Source of the DNA: Candidatus Aphodenecus pullistercoris
GTDB taxonomy: Bacteria; Spirochaetota; Spirochaetia; Sphaerochaetales; Sphaerochaetaceae
Direction of reading: 5' to 3'
DNA length: 64,000 bases
Assembly: GCA_017694495.1 (NCBI GenBank)
Contig: JADIMU010000040.1
Span: forward strand, 1 to 64,000
Shown: positions 53,814-62,489 of the stretch, piece by piece
How the letters are laid out: each line of letters begins with the position of its first letter
How positions within the stretch are numbered: position 1 is the stretch's first letter
Position numbers and translations under genes: made by a program
The notes under the pieces: model-generated
Told to the model about the DNA's origin: nothing
Database searches by the model: none
The model's input: only the letters and a program-made list of their open reading frames with translations

Positions 53814-55184
53814 CTACCAGTCTACAGCCGACACATCCTCCCCCACCAGAGCTCTGTAGACAGAGGAGAGGGCCTCGAGGCGCTCCTCGATGGCTTCCTC
53901 GAGCCCCTCAGCCTCCTCAAGGTCCTCGTCCAGGCGCAGGTTTGCCGCGCCGCCCAGGCTGACGCGCTTCGAGAGGGCCTCGTCGGCGTCCCGGCTGGAG
54001 ACCTGGTCGAGCGAGAGGCCGACGGCACGGTAGCTGTCGCGGAAGGCCTCGCCCTTCATGACGCTGTCGAAGACCTTGTCGGTCGCGTAGATCTCGCTCC
54101 TCATGCCCTCCCTCAGCCTGTCCTCGTGGACGATCAGGCCGCCCACCATCCTCGACATGATGGCGAGCACGTCCCAGGTCGTCCTCAGTCCGGTGAGCAG
54201 GGGCTCCTTCGTATCCTGGAAGTCGCGGTTGTAGCCGCTGACAAGAGTGCGCGTGATGTCCTTCACGAGGTTGGAGCAGGCGTTGACCATGCTCGAGCGC
54301 GAGCGCACGAGCTCGAGGCCGTCCGGGTTCTTCTTCTGAGGCATGATCGAGCTGCCTGTGGTCAGCTCCACGGGCAGGCTGAAGTAGCCCAGCTCTGGCA
54401 GGGTGAAGAGGATGAGGTCCTGTGCCATCTTGGCCGCAGTCGCACACAGGTAGCCGCATGCGTCCAGGAGCATGGCCTCGAACTTGCCGCGGCTGTTGTT
54501 CGCGTAGAGCACGTTCTTCTGGACGCGGCCGAAGCCGAGCTCGTGGGCGGTGAAGGCCCTGTCCAGCGGGATGGGCACGCCGTAGCTGGCCGCGGAGCCG
54601 AGCGGACACTGGTCCAGAGTGTGGTAGACGGCGTCGAGGTGGCGCACCTCGTCGATGACCTCGCTGGCGAAGGAGCTGAACCAGAGGCCCAGACTGGATG
54701 GCATGGCAAGCTGGGTGTGGGTCCGTCCCGGCATGGGGACCATCTCGTACTTCTTCGCGCTGGCAAGCAGCTCCTTCGAAAAGAGCGTGGCCTCCTCCAT
54801 CAGCCTCAGGCAGGCCTCCCTCATGTAGATGCGCAGCGCCGTCTGGACCTGGTCGTTGCGGCTGCGTCCGGTGTGGATCTTCCGGCCGACCTCGCCGAAG
54901 TTGTCGCTGAGGTAGCCTTCTATGGCAGTGTGGCAGTCCTCGTCCTCCTCGCGGATCGGGAAGGCTCCGTCCTTCTGGATGCGGGCTATGGCCCTCAGAC
55001 CCTCCTCGAGCTTGTCAAGCTCCTCATGGGTGAGGATGCCTATCCTCTCCAGTCCACGGGCGTGGGCGATCGAGCCGAGCACGTCGCTCATCACGAGCGA
55101 GCGGTCGAGGATGTAGTCGTTGCGTACAGTGAAGCGCTGCATGAGGTCGTCCAGCGACCAGTCCTTCTGCCAAAGTTTAGCCAT
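53814..55184 (-). CDS. argH: Argininosuccinate lyase
   Basis: MAKLWQKDWSLDDLMQRFTVRNDYILDRSLV; HTGRSRNDQVQTALRIYMRE; GSSIMPQKKNPDGLELVRSRS. Confidence 0.95.
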   Translation of the reverse strand: MAKLWQKDWSLDDLMQRFTVRNDYILDRSLVMSDVLGSIAHARGLERIGILTHEELDKLEEGLRAIARIQKDGAFPIREEDEDCHTAIEGYLSDNFGEVGRKIHTGRSRNDQVQTALRIYMREACLRLMEEATLFSKELLASAKKYEMVPMPGRTHTQLAMPSSLGLWFSSFASEVIDEVRHLDAVYHTLDQCPLGSAASYGVPIPLDRAFTAHELGFGRVQKNVLYANNSRGKFEAMLLDACGYLCATAAKMAQDLILFTLPELGYFSLPVELTTGSSIMPQKKNPDGLELVRSRSSMVNACSNLVKDITRTLVSGYNRDFQDTKEPLLTGLRTTWDVLAIMSRMVGGLIVHEDRLREGMRSEIYATDKVFDSVMKGEAFRDSYRAVGLSLDQVSSRDADEALSKRVSLGGAANLRLDEDLEEAEGLEEAIEERLEALSSVYRALVGEDVSAVDW

Positions 55185-55251
55185 AGAGCCTCCAGTCGGG
55201 TGAAAAGATACCCCAATTGGACAAAAGAGGGAACAATGGCGTAGCACTTGC

Positions 55252-56211
55252 ATGAAGACGATCATCGCACTAATCATCTCGGCCCTCCTGGTCGCATGCC
55301 AGGATCCGAGCGTCCCCAACGCCCTGGCCATGCTTGCAGGAGGCGACAGGCGCCTGCCCACCCTGGTCTCCCGGCGCAGCCTCGACATGGACAGCATGGT
55401 GCTGACCTTCGACCAGGAAGTCCACGTCATGGACTGCACAGTGGATGGAGTGGATGCCGAAGTGGGCCGCCCGGACGGCCAGAGCGTCGTCATCCACTCC
55501 CCGGTCCGCCTCGACGTGTCAGTGGCGAGCGAAGTCTTCATCAGGGTGCGCGATGCGCGCTGGAACAGCGCCGCCTTCCGCCTCCAGATGTTCGGCCTCA
55601 ATGCGCGCATCCCAGAGCTTGTGATCAACGAGTTCTCAAGCAAGGGCACAGAGACCCAGCCCGACCGCATAGAGCTCGAGGTCCACAGCAGCGGCAACCT
55701 CGAAGGGCTGTGCCTCATGGATGGCACGAAGGGCAACGAGAGGCACAGCCTCGTCCTTGGCGACATCGAGGTCGAGCGTGGCGACTATGTCGTCGTCTAC
55801 TGGGACAGCGTCCCCGATGAGGCCGTGACACGGAATCCTGACGGCTCGAGGATCTTCCACATCGCCGGTGGAAGCGACGAGGGCCTGGCCTCGAACAACG
55901 GCGCCTTCGTCATCTACCCCACTGCAAGCGGAGATGGAGATGTCATCGACTGTCTCGTGTACACGAACGGCGAGGCGACGACCTGGTCAGGCTTCGGCTC
56001 TGCGGCCGTCGAGGCGAGCTACAAGGAGCTCACAGCCTCCTTCGACTGGATGGGAGAGGCCTTCAACTCCAGGAACGCGACCTCGACGCGGACAGTGAGC
56101 CGCCGTCCCGACAGGGATACCGACAGCGCAGGCGACTTCTACATAACGGTGACGCGGGGAGAGACCTTCGGAAGGATGAACACGAGCGCAGAATACTATC
56201 CTGAGGACTGA
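55252..56211 (+). CDS. Lipoprotein with lamin-tail-like domain
   Basis: MKTIIALIISALLVACQD lipobox; PELVINEFSSKGTETQPDRIELEVHSSGNLEGLCLMDG. Confidence 0.6.
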   Translation: MKTIIALIISALLVACQDPSVPNALAMLAGGDRRLPTLVSRRSLDMDSMVLTFDQEVHVMDCTVDGVDAEVGRPDGQSVVIHSPVRLDVSVASEVFIRVRDARWNSAAFRLQMFGLNARIPELVINEFSSKGTETQPDRIELEVHSSGNLEGLCLMDGTKGNERHSLVLGDIEVERGDYVVVYWDSVPDEAVTRNPDGSRIFHIAGGSDEGLASNNGAFVIYPTASGDGDVIDCLVYTNGEATTWSGFGSAAVEASYKELTASFDWMGEAFNSRNATSTRTVSRRPDRDTDSAGDFYITVTRGETFGRMNTSAEYYPED

Positions 56212-56215
56212 AAGA

Positions 56216-56235
56216 TGAGGGGCCGTGGCCCCTCA
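56216..56235. terminator. Bidirectional hairpin between convergent genes
   Basis: TGAGGGGCC-GT-GGCCCCTCA in the 31-nt gap. Confidence 0.55.
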
Positions 56236-56242
56236 CTTCGAC

Positions 56243-56686
56243 TCAGTACTCGTAGACGACGAGCGGCTCGCCGAGCGCGCCTCCCTCGTCCTCCATCGAG
56301 GCGTTGAGGGTGACTTCCTCCTCGTCGCCTCCCTCCGGACGGCGGCGGCGGAACTCGATGTGCTGGGCGATGATGCTGAAGCGCACCGTCGGCCTCTCCT
56401 CCCCTTCCTTCACGAAGGACGAGGACCTCAGACGGCCGATTGCGCGCACAAGCATCCCTTTGTCCAGGCACTCCATGCACTTCAGGCCAAGCTGGCCCCA
56501 GGCGAGGACGTCCATGTAGAGCGTGTCCTCCTCCCAGGTCCCCGGCTTCGTCTGCGGCGTGCGGTAGTAGCGGTTGGACGCTATCCTGAAGACGACAAGG
56601 GGCTGACCCGATGGGCCGCCAGTGGTCTTGGCCTCAGGTGGCCTGACCACATTCCCTTCCAGCAGGATTGAATTCAGGTGATTCAT
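56243..56686 (-). CDS. ssb: Single-stranded DNA-binding protein (OB fold)
   Basis: MNHLNSILLEGNVVRPPEAK...VVFRIASNRYY...YMDVLAWGQLGLKCMECLDKGMLVRAIGRLR; C-terminus is LGEPLVVYEY rather than an acidic DDIPF tip. Confidence 0.82.
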   Translation of the reverse strand: MNHLNSILLEGNVVRPPEAKTTGGPSGQPLVVFRIASNRYYRTPQTKPGTWEEDTLYMDVLAWGQLGLKCMECLDKGMLVRAIGRLRSSSFVKEGEERPTVRFSIIAQHIEFRRRRPEGGDEEEVTLNASMEDEGGALGEPLVVYEY

Positions 56687-56760
56687 AGATCGCCTCCTGC
56701 AAGTCTCTACACAAAGCAGGCTCCTTTTGGCTAAGATTTTCCCCAAGGAGACGAAAAAAG

Positions 56761-57453
56761 ATGAGCAAGACGACAGTGCTGTCCCTCGGCGGCTCGATCA
56801 TAGCACCGGACAAGGCCGACTCGGCCTTCCTCAAGGCCTTCCGCGAGGCCATAAGCGCCTGGCTCGACCAGGACAGGGAGCGCAGGCTCATCCTCGTGTG
56901 TGGAGGCGGCGCCCCGGCCCGCGTCTACCAGGAAGCCCTGCGCGAGGTCAGGGTCGACGCACCGCTCGACGCCCAGGACTGGATCGGCATCCGCGCCACC
57001 CACCTCAACGGAGAGCTCGTCAGGGCCGTCTTCAGCGACTATGTGGCGGACCCCCTCGTGACGGATCCAAGCGCGCCTGAGATCCTCTTCTCCGGCCAGA
57101 TCCTCGTCGCCGCAGGCTGGAAGCCCGGCTTCTCGACCGACACCGACGCAGTCCACCTCGCCCGACGCTTCGGGGCAAAGCTCGTCGTCAACCTCTCGAA
57201 CATCGCGAAGGTCTACACGGACGACCCCAGGAAGAACAGCGAGGCCAAGCCCCTCGACACGATCAGCTGGCACGACTTCCGCGCCATGGTCGGCGACGAG
57301 TGGAAGCCGGGCCTGAACATGCCCTTCGACCCTGTAGCCTCGGCCCTGGCCGAAGAGAGCGGCATGAAGGTCATATGCGCCGGAGGGCGCGACATCGCGA
57401 ACACGCTTTCCATCCTCGACGGCAGGCCCTTCACAGGCACGACGATAGGCTGA
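56761..57453 (+). CDS. Amino-acid-kinase family UMP kinase, archaeal-like type
   Basis: VLSLGGSIIAPDKAD; LILVCGGGAPARVYQEALRE; GWKPGFSTDTDAVHLARRFGAKLVVNLSNIAKVYTDDPRKN; FTGTTIG. Confidence 0.82.
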   Translation: MSKTTVLSLGGSIIAPDKADSAFLKAFREAISAWLDQDRERRLILVCGGGAPARVYQEALREVRVDAPLDAQDWIGIRATHLNGELVRAVFSDYVADPLVTDPSAPEILFSGQILVAAGWKPGFSTDTDAVHLARRFGAKLVVNLSNIAKVYTDDPRKNSEAKPLDTISWHDFRAMVGDEWKPGLNMPFDPVASALAEESGMKVICAGGRDIANTLSILDGRPFTGTTIG

Positions 57454-57456
57454 GCC

Positions 57457-58389
57457 TCACAGCTTTGTGTGCTTGAGGGAGAGGAAGTATGGGGATGCGT
57501 CGGCGAAGGATGCCGGGAAGGGAACGTCCTTCCTGAAGTCCGGAATCCAGAGGATGTCGTCGTCGCTCCTGTCCTGGACGAAGCCCTCGGCTATGTCCAG
57601 CTCCTCCAGAAGGTCGATCAGGCTGTCATAGTCCTCGTCGCCCATCGGAGGGAAGTCCACGTCCCCCTTCGGCGGGATGAACTGGACCATGAGGGAGAGG
57701 GCGCACGAATCCTTGTAGTCGCGTGCGAAGCGCTTCAGGAAGCGCCGCGTCGCAGCAATCGTCCCGGGAAAGACGAGGTGGCGCACCAGGGTGCCCGAAA
57801 GGGCCTCTACATCGGTGTGCGGGTGGCGTGAGGTGATGAAGTCCATGACAGGCCAGATGGCGTCGACGTAGGCCTCCTTGCCGCAGAAGACGCGGGCCAC
57901 AGCCTTGTCGCATGTCTTGACGTCGACGAGGTAGAGGTCGATGTAGGGATCGATCAGGGCAAGGCCCTCAAGGCTCTCGTAGCCGGAGCTGTTCCACACG
58001 ACGGGAAGCGAGAAGCCCTCACCCTTGGCCTTGTCCAGGGCTTCTGTGATCGAGGGGATGAAGTGGCTTCCCGTGACGAGGTTGAGCGTCGCCGCCCCCA
58101 TCTGTTCGAGGGCGAGCATCATCCGGCACAGCTCGTCGACCGTCACTTCGATTCCATAGGCCTCAGGGGAAGGCATGGAGATCTGCCAGTTCTGGCAGTA
58201 GGCGCAGCCGAGCGGACAGCCGGTGAAGAAGATCATGCCAGAGCCGTGTTCTCCCGTGACGGGAGGCTCCTCTCCCCTGTGCAATCCGCTCCAGGCGACC
58301 TTGACCACATCCTTCTGGCCGCAGGCTCCTGGCCTCATCCTCCTGTCCACTCCACAGTGGTTTGGACACAGCTGGCAATTTGAATACAT
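57457..58389 (-). CDS. Radical SAM protein (PflA-like / AmmeMemoRadiSam-type)
   Basis: MYSNCQLCPNHCGVDR; IFFTGCPLGCAYCQNWQIS (CxxxCxxC). Confidence 0.88.
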   Translation of the reverse strand: MYSNCQLCPNHCGVDRRMRPGACGQKDVVKVAWSGLHRGEEPPVTGEHGSGMIFFTGCPLGCAYCQNWQISMPSPEAYGIEVTVDELCRMMLALEQMGAATLNLVTGSHFIPSITEALDKAKGEGFSLPVVWNSSGYESLEGLALIDPYIDLYLVDVKTCDKAVARVFCGKEAYVDAIWPVMDFITSRHPHTDVEALSGTLVRHLVFPGTIAATRRFLKRFARDYKDSCALSLMVQFIPPKGDVDFPPMGDEDYDSLIDLLEELDIAEGFVQDRSDDDILWIPDFRKDVPFPASFADASPYFLSLKHTKL

Positions 58390-58434
58390 CTCTCGATTGA
58401 CCCTTGTGGGCCGATTGTAGCAAGCTATGTTTCC

Positions 58435-59550
58435 ATGGGCAATTGGTTCTCGAAGGCGAAGGCGGAAGTGGAGGAACGCTTCATCCTCTCCATAGACGGT
58501 GGCGGGATACGCGGTCTCGTCCCCTCCGTCATCCTCTCGCGCCTGGCATCCGGTCTGAAGGAAAGGGGGGACGCAAGACCGCTGTACGCCCACTTCGACC
58601 TCATCGCAGGCACCTCGACAGGCGCCCTCCTCGCCTTGGGCCTCAGCCTGCCGGTTTCAGGTGTGAAGAGGGAGGAAGGAGGCCCTGTGGACGTGCACAG
58701 GAGGATCAGGACCGGCCTCTTCCGCCACAGCGACGTCGTCGTCGGCCAGATTGAACGGGCAAGCGACCCCGCCGCCTTCACGGACCTCTACCTCGACAAC
58801 GCGAAGAGGATCTTCTCCAGAAGCGGCCGCCTCTTCGGCCAGGTCTTCGGCGACAAGTACGACGCCTCCTCGCTGGAGGACTTCCTGATGAGAAGCTACG
58901 GAGAAGCGAGGCTGAGCGACTGCCTCGTGCCCACCATGGCCGTAAGCTACGACAGCATCAGCGGCAGCGGCCTCGTCCTGTCCAGCTGGAACGGCTGGAA
59001 GGACATGCTCGCCGCCCAGGCGGCCAGGGCCTCATGCGCCGCCCCGCTCTACTTCCCGGCATTCACCACCCTCTCTCCCGATGGCACCAGCGTGGCCCTC
59101 CTCGACGGCGGTCTGGTCGCGAACAACCCGGCCCTCATGGCCTACAGCGAGCTAAAGGCCATGCACCCCGAGTGCGCCAAGGTCCACATCCTCTCCCTCT
59201 CGACGGCGCGCGGCGTCTACCGCTTCGACCCGAAGGAAGTGCTCAGCGGAGTGGCAGGCTGGGCCGAACCCCTGATGAAGACCTATCCCAACGCACAGAT
59301 GGACCTGATCGGCCAGACGCTGGCCAAGCTGCCAGACGTGGACTACGTGCGCATCGACGGTGAGCTGACGAAGGAGAAGATCAAGCTGGACGACACGAGG
59401 AAGGAGAGCATGGACAAGCTCATCGAGGGTGGAGAGCGGATCTACGAGGCCAACAAGGACAGGCTCTCAGCCTTCCTCGACCGCCTCGCCTCACGCACAG
59501 TGCTGGACTCGGTGCGCCTCACAGGACCCAGGAGCCTTCCTCAAGCATAG
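58435..59550 (+). CDS. Patatin-like phospholipase
   Basis: ILSIDGGGIRGLVPSVIL; LIAGTSTGALLALGL; LLDGGLVANNPALMAYSE. Confidence 0.9.
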   Translation: MGNWFSKAKAEVEERFILSIDGGGIRGLVPSVILSRLASGLKERGDARPLYAHFDLIAGTSTGALLALGLSLPVSGVKREEGGPVDVHRRIRTGLFRHSDVVVGQIERASDPAAFTDLYLDNAKRIFSRSGRLFGQVFGDKYDASSLEDFLMRSYGEARLSDCLVPTMAVSYDSISGSGLVLSSWNGWKDMLAAQAARASCAAPLYFPAFTTLSPDGTSVALLDGGLVANNPALMAYSELKAMHPECAKVHILSLSTARGVYRFDPKEVLSGVAGWAEPLMKTYPNAQMDLIGQTLAKLPDVDYVRIDGELTKEKIKLDDTRKESMDKLIEGGERIYEANKDRLSAFLDRLASRTVLDSVRLTGPRSLPQA

Positions 59551-60364
59551 CTGAGATCGCATGGTGCACGCACACGCCTTCCCTCCTCTCGCGTCCCGTC
59601 CTCAGGCTCTGGCGCAGGGCGTGGCTCGTGAAGCGCGTGGCCTTCATGACGGAGACGAAGAAGGAGTCGTTCTGATGGAGGTGGGCGACCATGAGGCTGG
59701 CGAAGAGGTCTCCCGAGCCGGGGTATGAGGCCTCGACCCTCTCGAAGGGGAAGATGCGGCACTCCTTGCCATCCCAGGCGACGTTCGCGATGACCTCCCC
59801 CTTCAAGGGCAGCGATGTGATGACTGCCGAAGCGCATCCCAGAGCGCACAGCGAGCGGGCCATGTCCTCGGCCTCATGGCGGTCCACAGCCCCATCGATC
59901 TGGCTGCGGCCAAGGAGGAGGCAGGCCTCGGTCGCGTTCGGTGTGATGACTGCGCTGCCAGGCACGAGGGCCTTCATCAGGTCGACGTGTCCACTTCCAA
60001 GATTCTGGTAGAGCACTCCGTCATCACCCATGACGGGATCGGTGACGATGAGGGCATCGTCGGTGAGGAAGTCCCGCCTCGCCCTCATCACGAGCTCCAG
60101 CTGGCCTTCGTGGGCAAGGTAGCCTGAGTAGAGGCCGTCGAAGAAGAGTCCGTAGCCGGACCAGCGGTCCAGGATGGCCTGGCAGTCGTCCTCGAGACTG
60201 TGGGTATAGAGATTCCCGAAGCCGTCCGACTGGGTCGAAAGCAGGGCGCATGGCAATATCGAGAGGTCGACTCCCGCCGCATAGAGGACGGGCATCACGA
60301 CATTCAGGCTGCTTGCACCATGGCACGAGAGGTCATGTATCGCGAGGACTTTGTTGAAGCTCAT
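59519..60364 (-). CDS. pdxY: Pyridoxal/pyridoxamine kinase
   Basis: VLAIHDLSCHGASSLNVVMPVLYAAGVDLSILPCALLSTQSDGFG; VTDPVMGDDGVLY; VITPNATEACLLLG; YPGSGDLFASLM. Confidence 0.88.
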   Translation of the reverse strand: MSFNKVLAIHDLSCHGASSLNVVMPVLYAAGVDLSILPCALLSTQSDGFGNLYTHSLEDDCQAILDRWSGYGLFFDGLYSGYLAHEGQLELVMRARRDFLTDDALIVTDPVMGDDGVLYQNLGSGHVDLMKALVPGSAVITPNATEACLLLGRSQIDGAVDRHEAEDMARSLCALGCASAVITSLPLKGEVIANVAWDGKECRIFPFERVEASYPGSGDLFASLMVAHLHQNDSFFVSVMKATRFTSHALRQSLRTGRERREGVCVHHAISAMLEEGSWVL

Positions 60365-60372
60365 GACTCAGG

Positions 60373-60400
60373 ATTATAGTCCTGGTACGAAAGCCTTCAA
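60373..60400 (-). promoter_or_regulatory. Promoter of pdxY, leaderless geometry
   Basis: Minus strand TTGAAG-16-TATAAT, then 8 nt to ATG. Confidence 0.6.
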
Positions 60401-60520
60401 GAGGTCAGTTCGACAAGCTTCCTCCTGACAGACTCGATGTCGCTGCAAGTCAGCAATGGCAGGAGGGAGGTGACCTCCTCAGGGCTCCTGTCCCACCAGG
60501 CGAAGCGCAAGAGCTGATCC
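60397..60520 (-). pseudogene. C-terminal fragment resembling a hexapeptide acetyltransferase
   Basis: Minus strand reading RFAWWDRSPEEVTSLLPLLTCSDIESVRRKLVELTS* with no intact upstream frame; similar in style to the AWWDW..I C-termini of CatB/Vat-type acetyltransferases. Confidence 0.4.
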
Positions 60521-60676
60521 TATTTCCGGCCTTTTCCATATGCTCTCCACCAACCAATGTATCAGAGCCGGCAATCTTTCCTTCCATGCAATCGGCTGGG
60601 CAAGTGGTTGCACAGGCAGAGGATGGACTTGAGTGCGCATCATCCGCCCTCCACATCTCCTATCAGGCTCGTAATG

Positions 60677-60685
60677 TGCTAGAAT
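60677..60685 (+). promoter_or_regulatory. Extended -10 (TGCTAGAAT) of the phosphohexomutase gene
   Basis: 7 nt before ATG at 60693; no SD. Confidence 0.45.
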
Positions 60686-62489
60686 GGCACACATGAAGTA
60701 CATAGACGAAAGGACAGGTTTTCTGGTGTGCGACAGCGCGCTGGATCCATTGAAGGACATCTGCTGCCAGGCGGACGCGGTCCGCTCGGCGCTTGGACGC
60801 TACATACTCTCCGCTTCCGGCTGGAGGAACGTCTTCGCCGCAAGCAAGGACGAAGAGGACGCTGGAGAGGTCATAAGCGATGAGGACGCGGTCATTGTGG
60901 CCCACATCGCGCACGTCTTCTACGAAGGCATAGGCAAGAAGAGGCCACGCATCCTCCTCGCCGTGGACGCCCGCCCGACGGGACGCATCCTCTCATACAT
61001 CACGATGAGGGTGCTCGTGGGATTGGGTGCCGACGTCAGCTACCTCTTCATCTCGGCCGCACCCGAGACGATGGCCTACTCACACGAAGGCTTCGACGCC
61101 TTCTGCTACATCTCGGCAAGCCACAACCCGATTGGCCACAACGGCTTCAAATTCGGCGTCGATGGCGGCGTCTACGAGAGGACAGTGTCCGACGCGCTGG
61201 CTGTGAGCCTACGCGCCGCACTCGATGGCGACGACTGTGTCGAGCGCGCCAAGGCCCTCAGCGCCCTGGCACAGGAAGAACAGATCGACAAGGTCCTCCT
61301 GGAAGCGAAGGAGGAGAAGGCAAAGGCCCTCGCCTACTACAGGACCTTCGTCCTGGAGACCGCCGGCGTCGACCCGTCCTTCCATGCGGACTGCGGCATC
61401 GTCGGAGAGCTCAACGGCTCGGCGCGCAGCCTCTCGATCGACGAAGGCTTCCTCCAGTCGCTCGGATGCAAGACGCACTACGTGAACGACAGGGCTGGCG
61501 CCGTGGTACACGCCATAGTCCCGGAAGGAGAGAACCTCATCCCATGCAGGGACGAGCTGAAGAAGTGCCATGAAAAGGACAAGCGCTTCATCCTCGGCTA
61601 CTGCCCAGACAATGATGGCGACAGGGGCAACTTCGTCTACGTCCGCCAGTCGACTGGAGAGTGCGAGATACTGCAAGCACAGGAAGTCTTCGCCCTGGTC
61701 GTCGCCATCGAGCTTGCGGACCTGAGCAAGAAGGGCGTCGGCCCCCTGGCCGTCGCCGTGAACTGCCCCACGAGCGAGAGGATAGAGGCCCTGGGTGAGA
61801 TCTTCGGCGCCAAGGTCTTCCGCGCCGAGGTCGGAGAGGCCAACGTCGTCAACCTCGCCAGCGAGCTCAGGAGCCAGGGCTATGTGGTCCACGTCCTGGG
61901 AGAGGGAAGCAACGGAGGGAACATCACAGACCCGGCCAAGGTCCGCGACCCGCTCAACTCCGTGATGACCTTCCTCAAGCTCTTCGCCGACAAGTCGCTC
62001 TTCAGCTATGCGATCGAGAAGATGACGGGAAAGAAGCCTGAAGGAGAGCCCTCCCTCGAGGCCATGGTCGACGCCCTGCCCGTCTACACGACGACAGGCG
62101 CCTTCTCCTCGCTTGCCAAGCTCCATGTGAAGCACACCGAGTGGGCAAGGCTGAAGAAGGAGTACGAGAGGCTCTTCGTCACACAGTGGCAGACGATGGC
62201 GCTGGAGGAAGAGGGCATCATGGGCTATGAGGAGAGGCAGACCGAGGGCACGAAGGAAGTCGTAGGCATGGGCGAGGCCTACCGTTCACCTGCCGCCAAG
62301 GGAGGCCTCAAGATGGTCCTCATCGGCGAGGGTGGCGAGCACCTTGCCTACCTCTGGCTGCGTCCTTCGGGAACAGAGCCCGTCCTTCGCGTCCTCGTGG
62401 ACGTCAAGGGAAAGAAAGAAGCGCTGCACGACAGGCTCCTGTCATGGCAGCGCTCCCTGATCGACCAGGCCGACAAGGCCTTAGACTGA
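60684..62489 (+). CDS. Phosphoglucomutase/phosphomannomutase family phosphohexomutase (start possibly 60693)
   Basis: CYISASHNPIGHNGFKFG (catalytic Ser loop); GYCPDNDGDRGNFVY (metal loop); LRPSGTEPVLRVLVDVK. Confidence 0.9.
   Translation: MAHMKYIDERTGFLVCDSALDPLKDICCQADAVRSALGRYILSASGWRNVFAASKDEEDAGEVISDEDAVIVAHIAHVFYEGIGKKRPRILLAVDARPTGRILSYITMRVLVGLGADVSYLFISAAPETMAYSHEGFDAFCYISASHNPIGHNGFKFGVDGGVYERTVSDALAVSLRAALDGDDCVERAKALSALAQEEQIDKVLLEAKEEKAKALAYYRTFVLETAGVDPSFHADCGIVGELNGSARSLSIDEGFLQSLGCKTHYVNDRAGAVVHAIVPEGENLIPCRDELKKCHEKDKRFILGYCPDNDGDRGNFVYVRQSTGECEILQAQEVFALVVAIELADLSKKGVGPLAVAVNCPTSERIEALGEIFGAKVFRAEVGEANVVNLASELRSQGYVVHVLGEGSNGGNITDPAKVRDPLNSVMTFLKLFADKSLFSYAIEKMTGKKPEGEPSLEAMVDALPVYTTTGAFSSLAKLHVKHTEWARLKKEYERLFVTQWQTMALEEEGIMGYEERQTEGTKEVVGMGEAYRSPAAKGGLKMVLIGEGGEHLAYLWLRPSGTEPVLRVLVDVKGKKEALHDRLLSWQRSLIDQADKALD

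Noticed and set aside
57457-58389. Radical SAM protein as a candidate anaerobic sulfatase maturase for the four sulfatases
   Set aside because: CxxxCxxC plus short PflA-like architecture without the Cys-rich C-terminal auxiliary-cluster (SPASM) domain of anSMEs; located 30 kb away next to unrelated genes.
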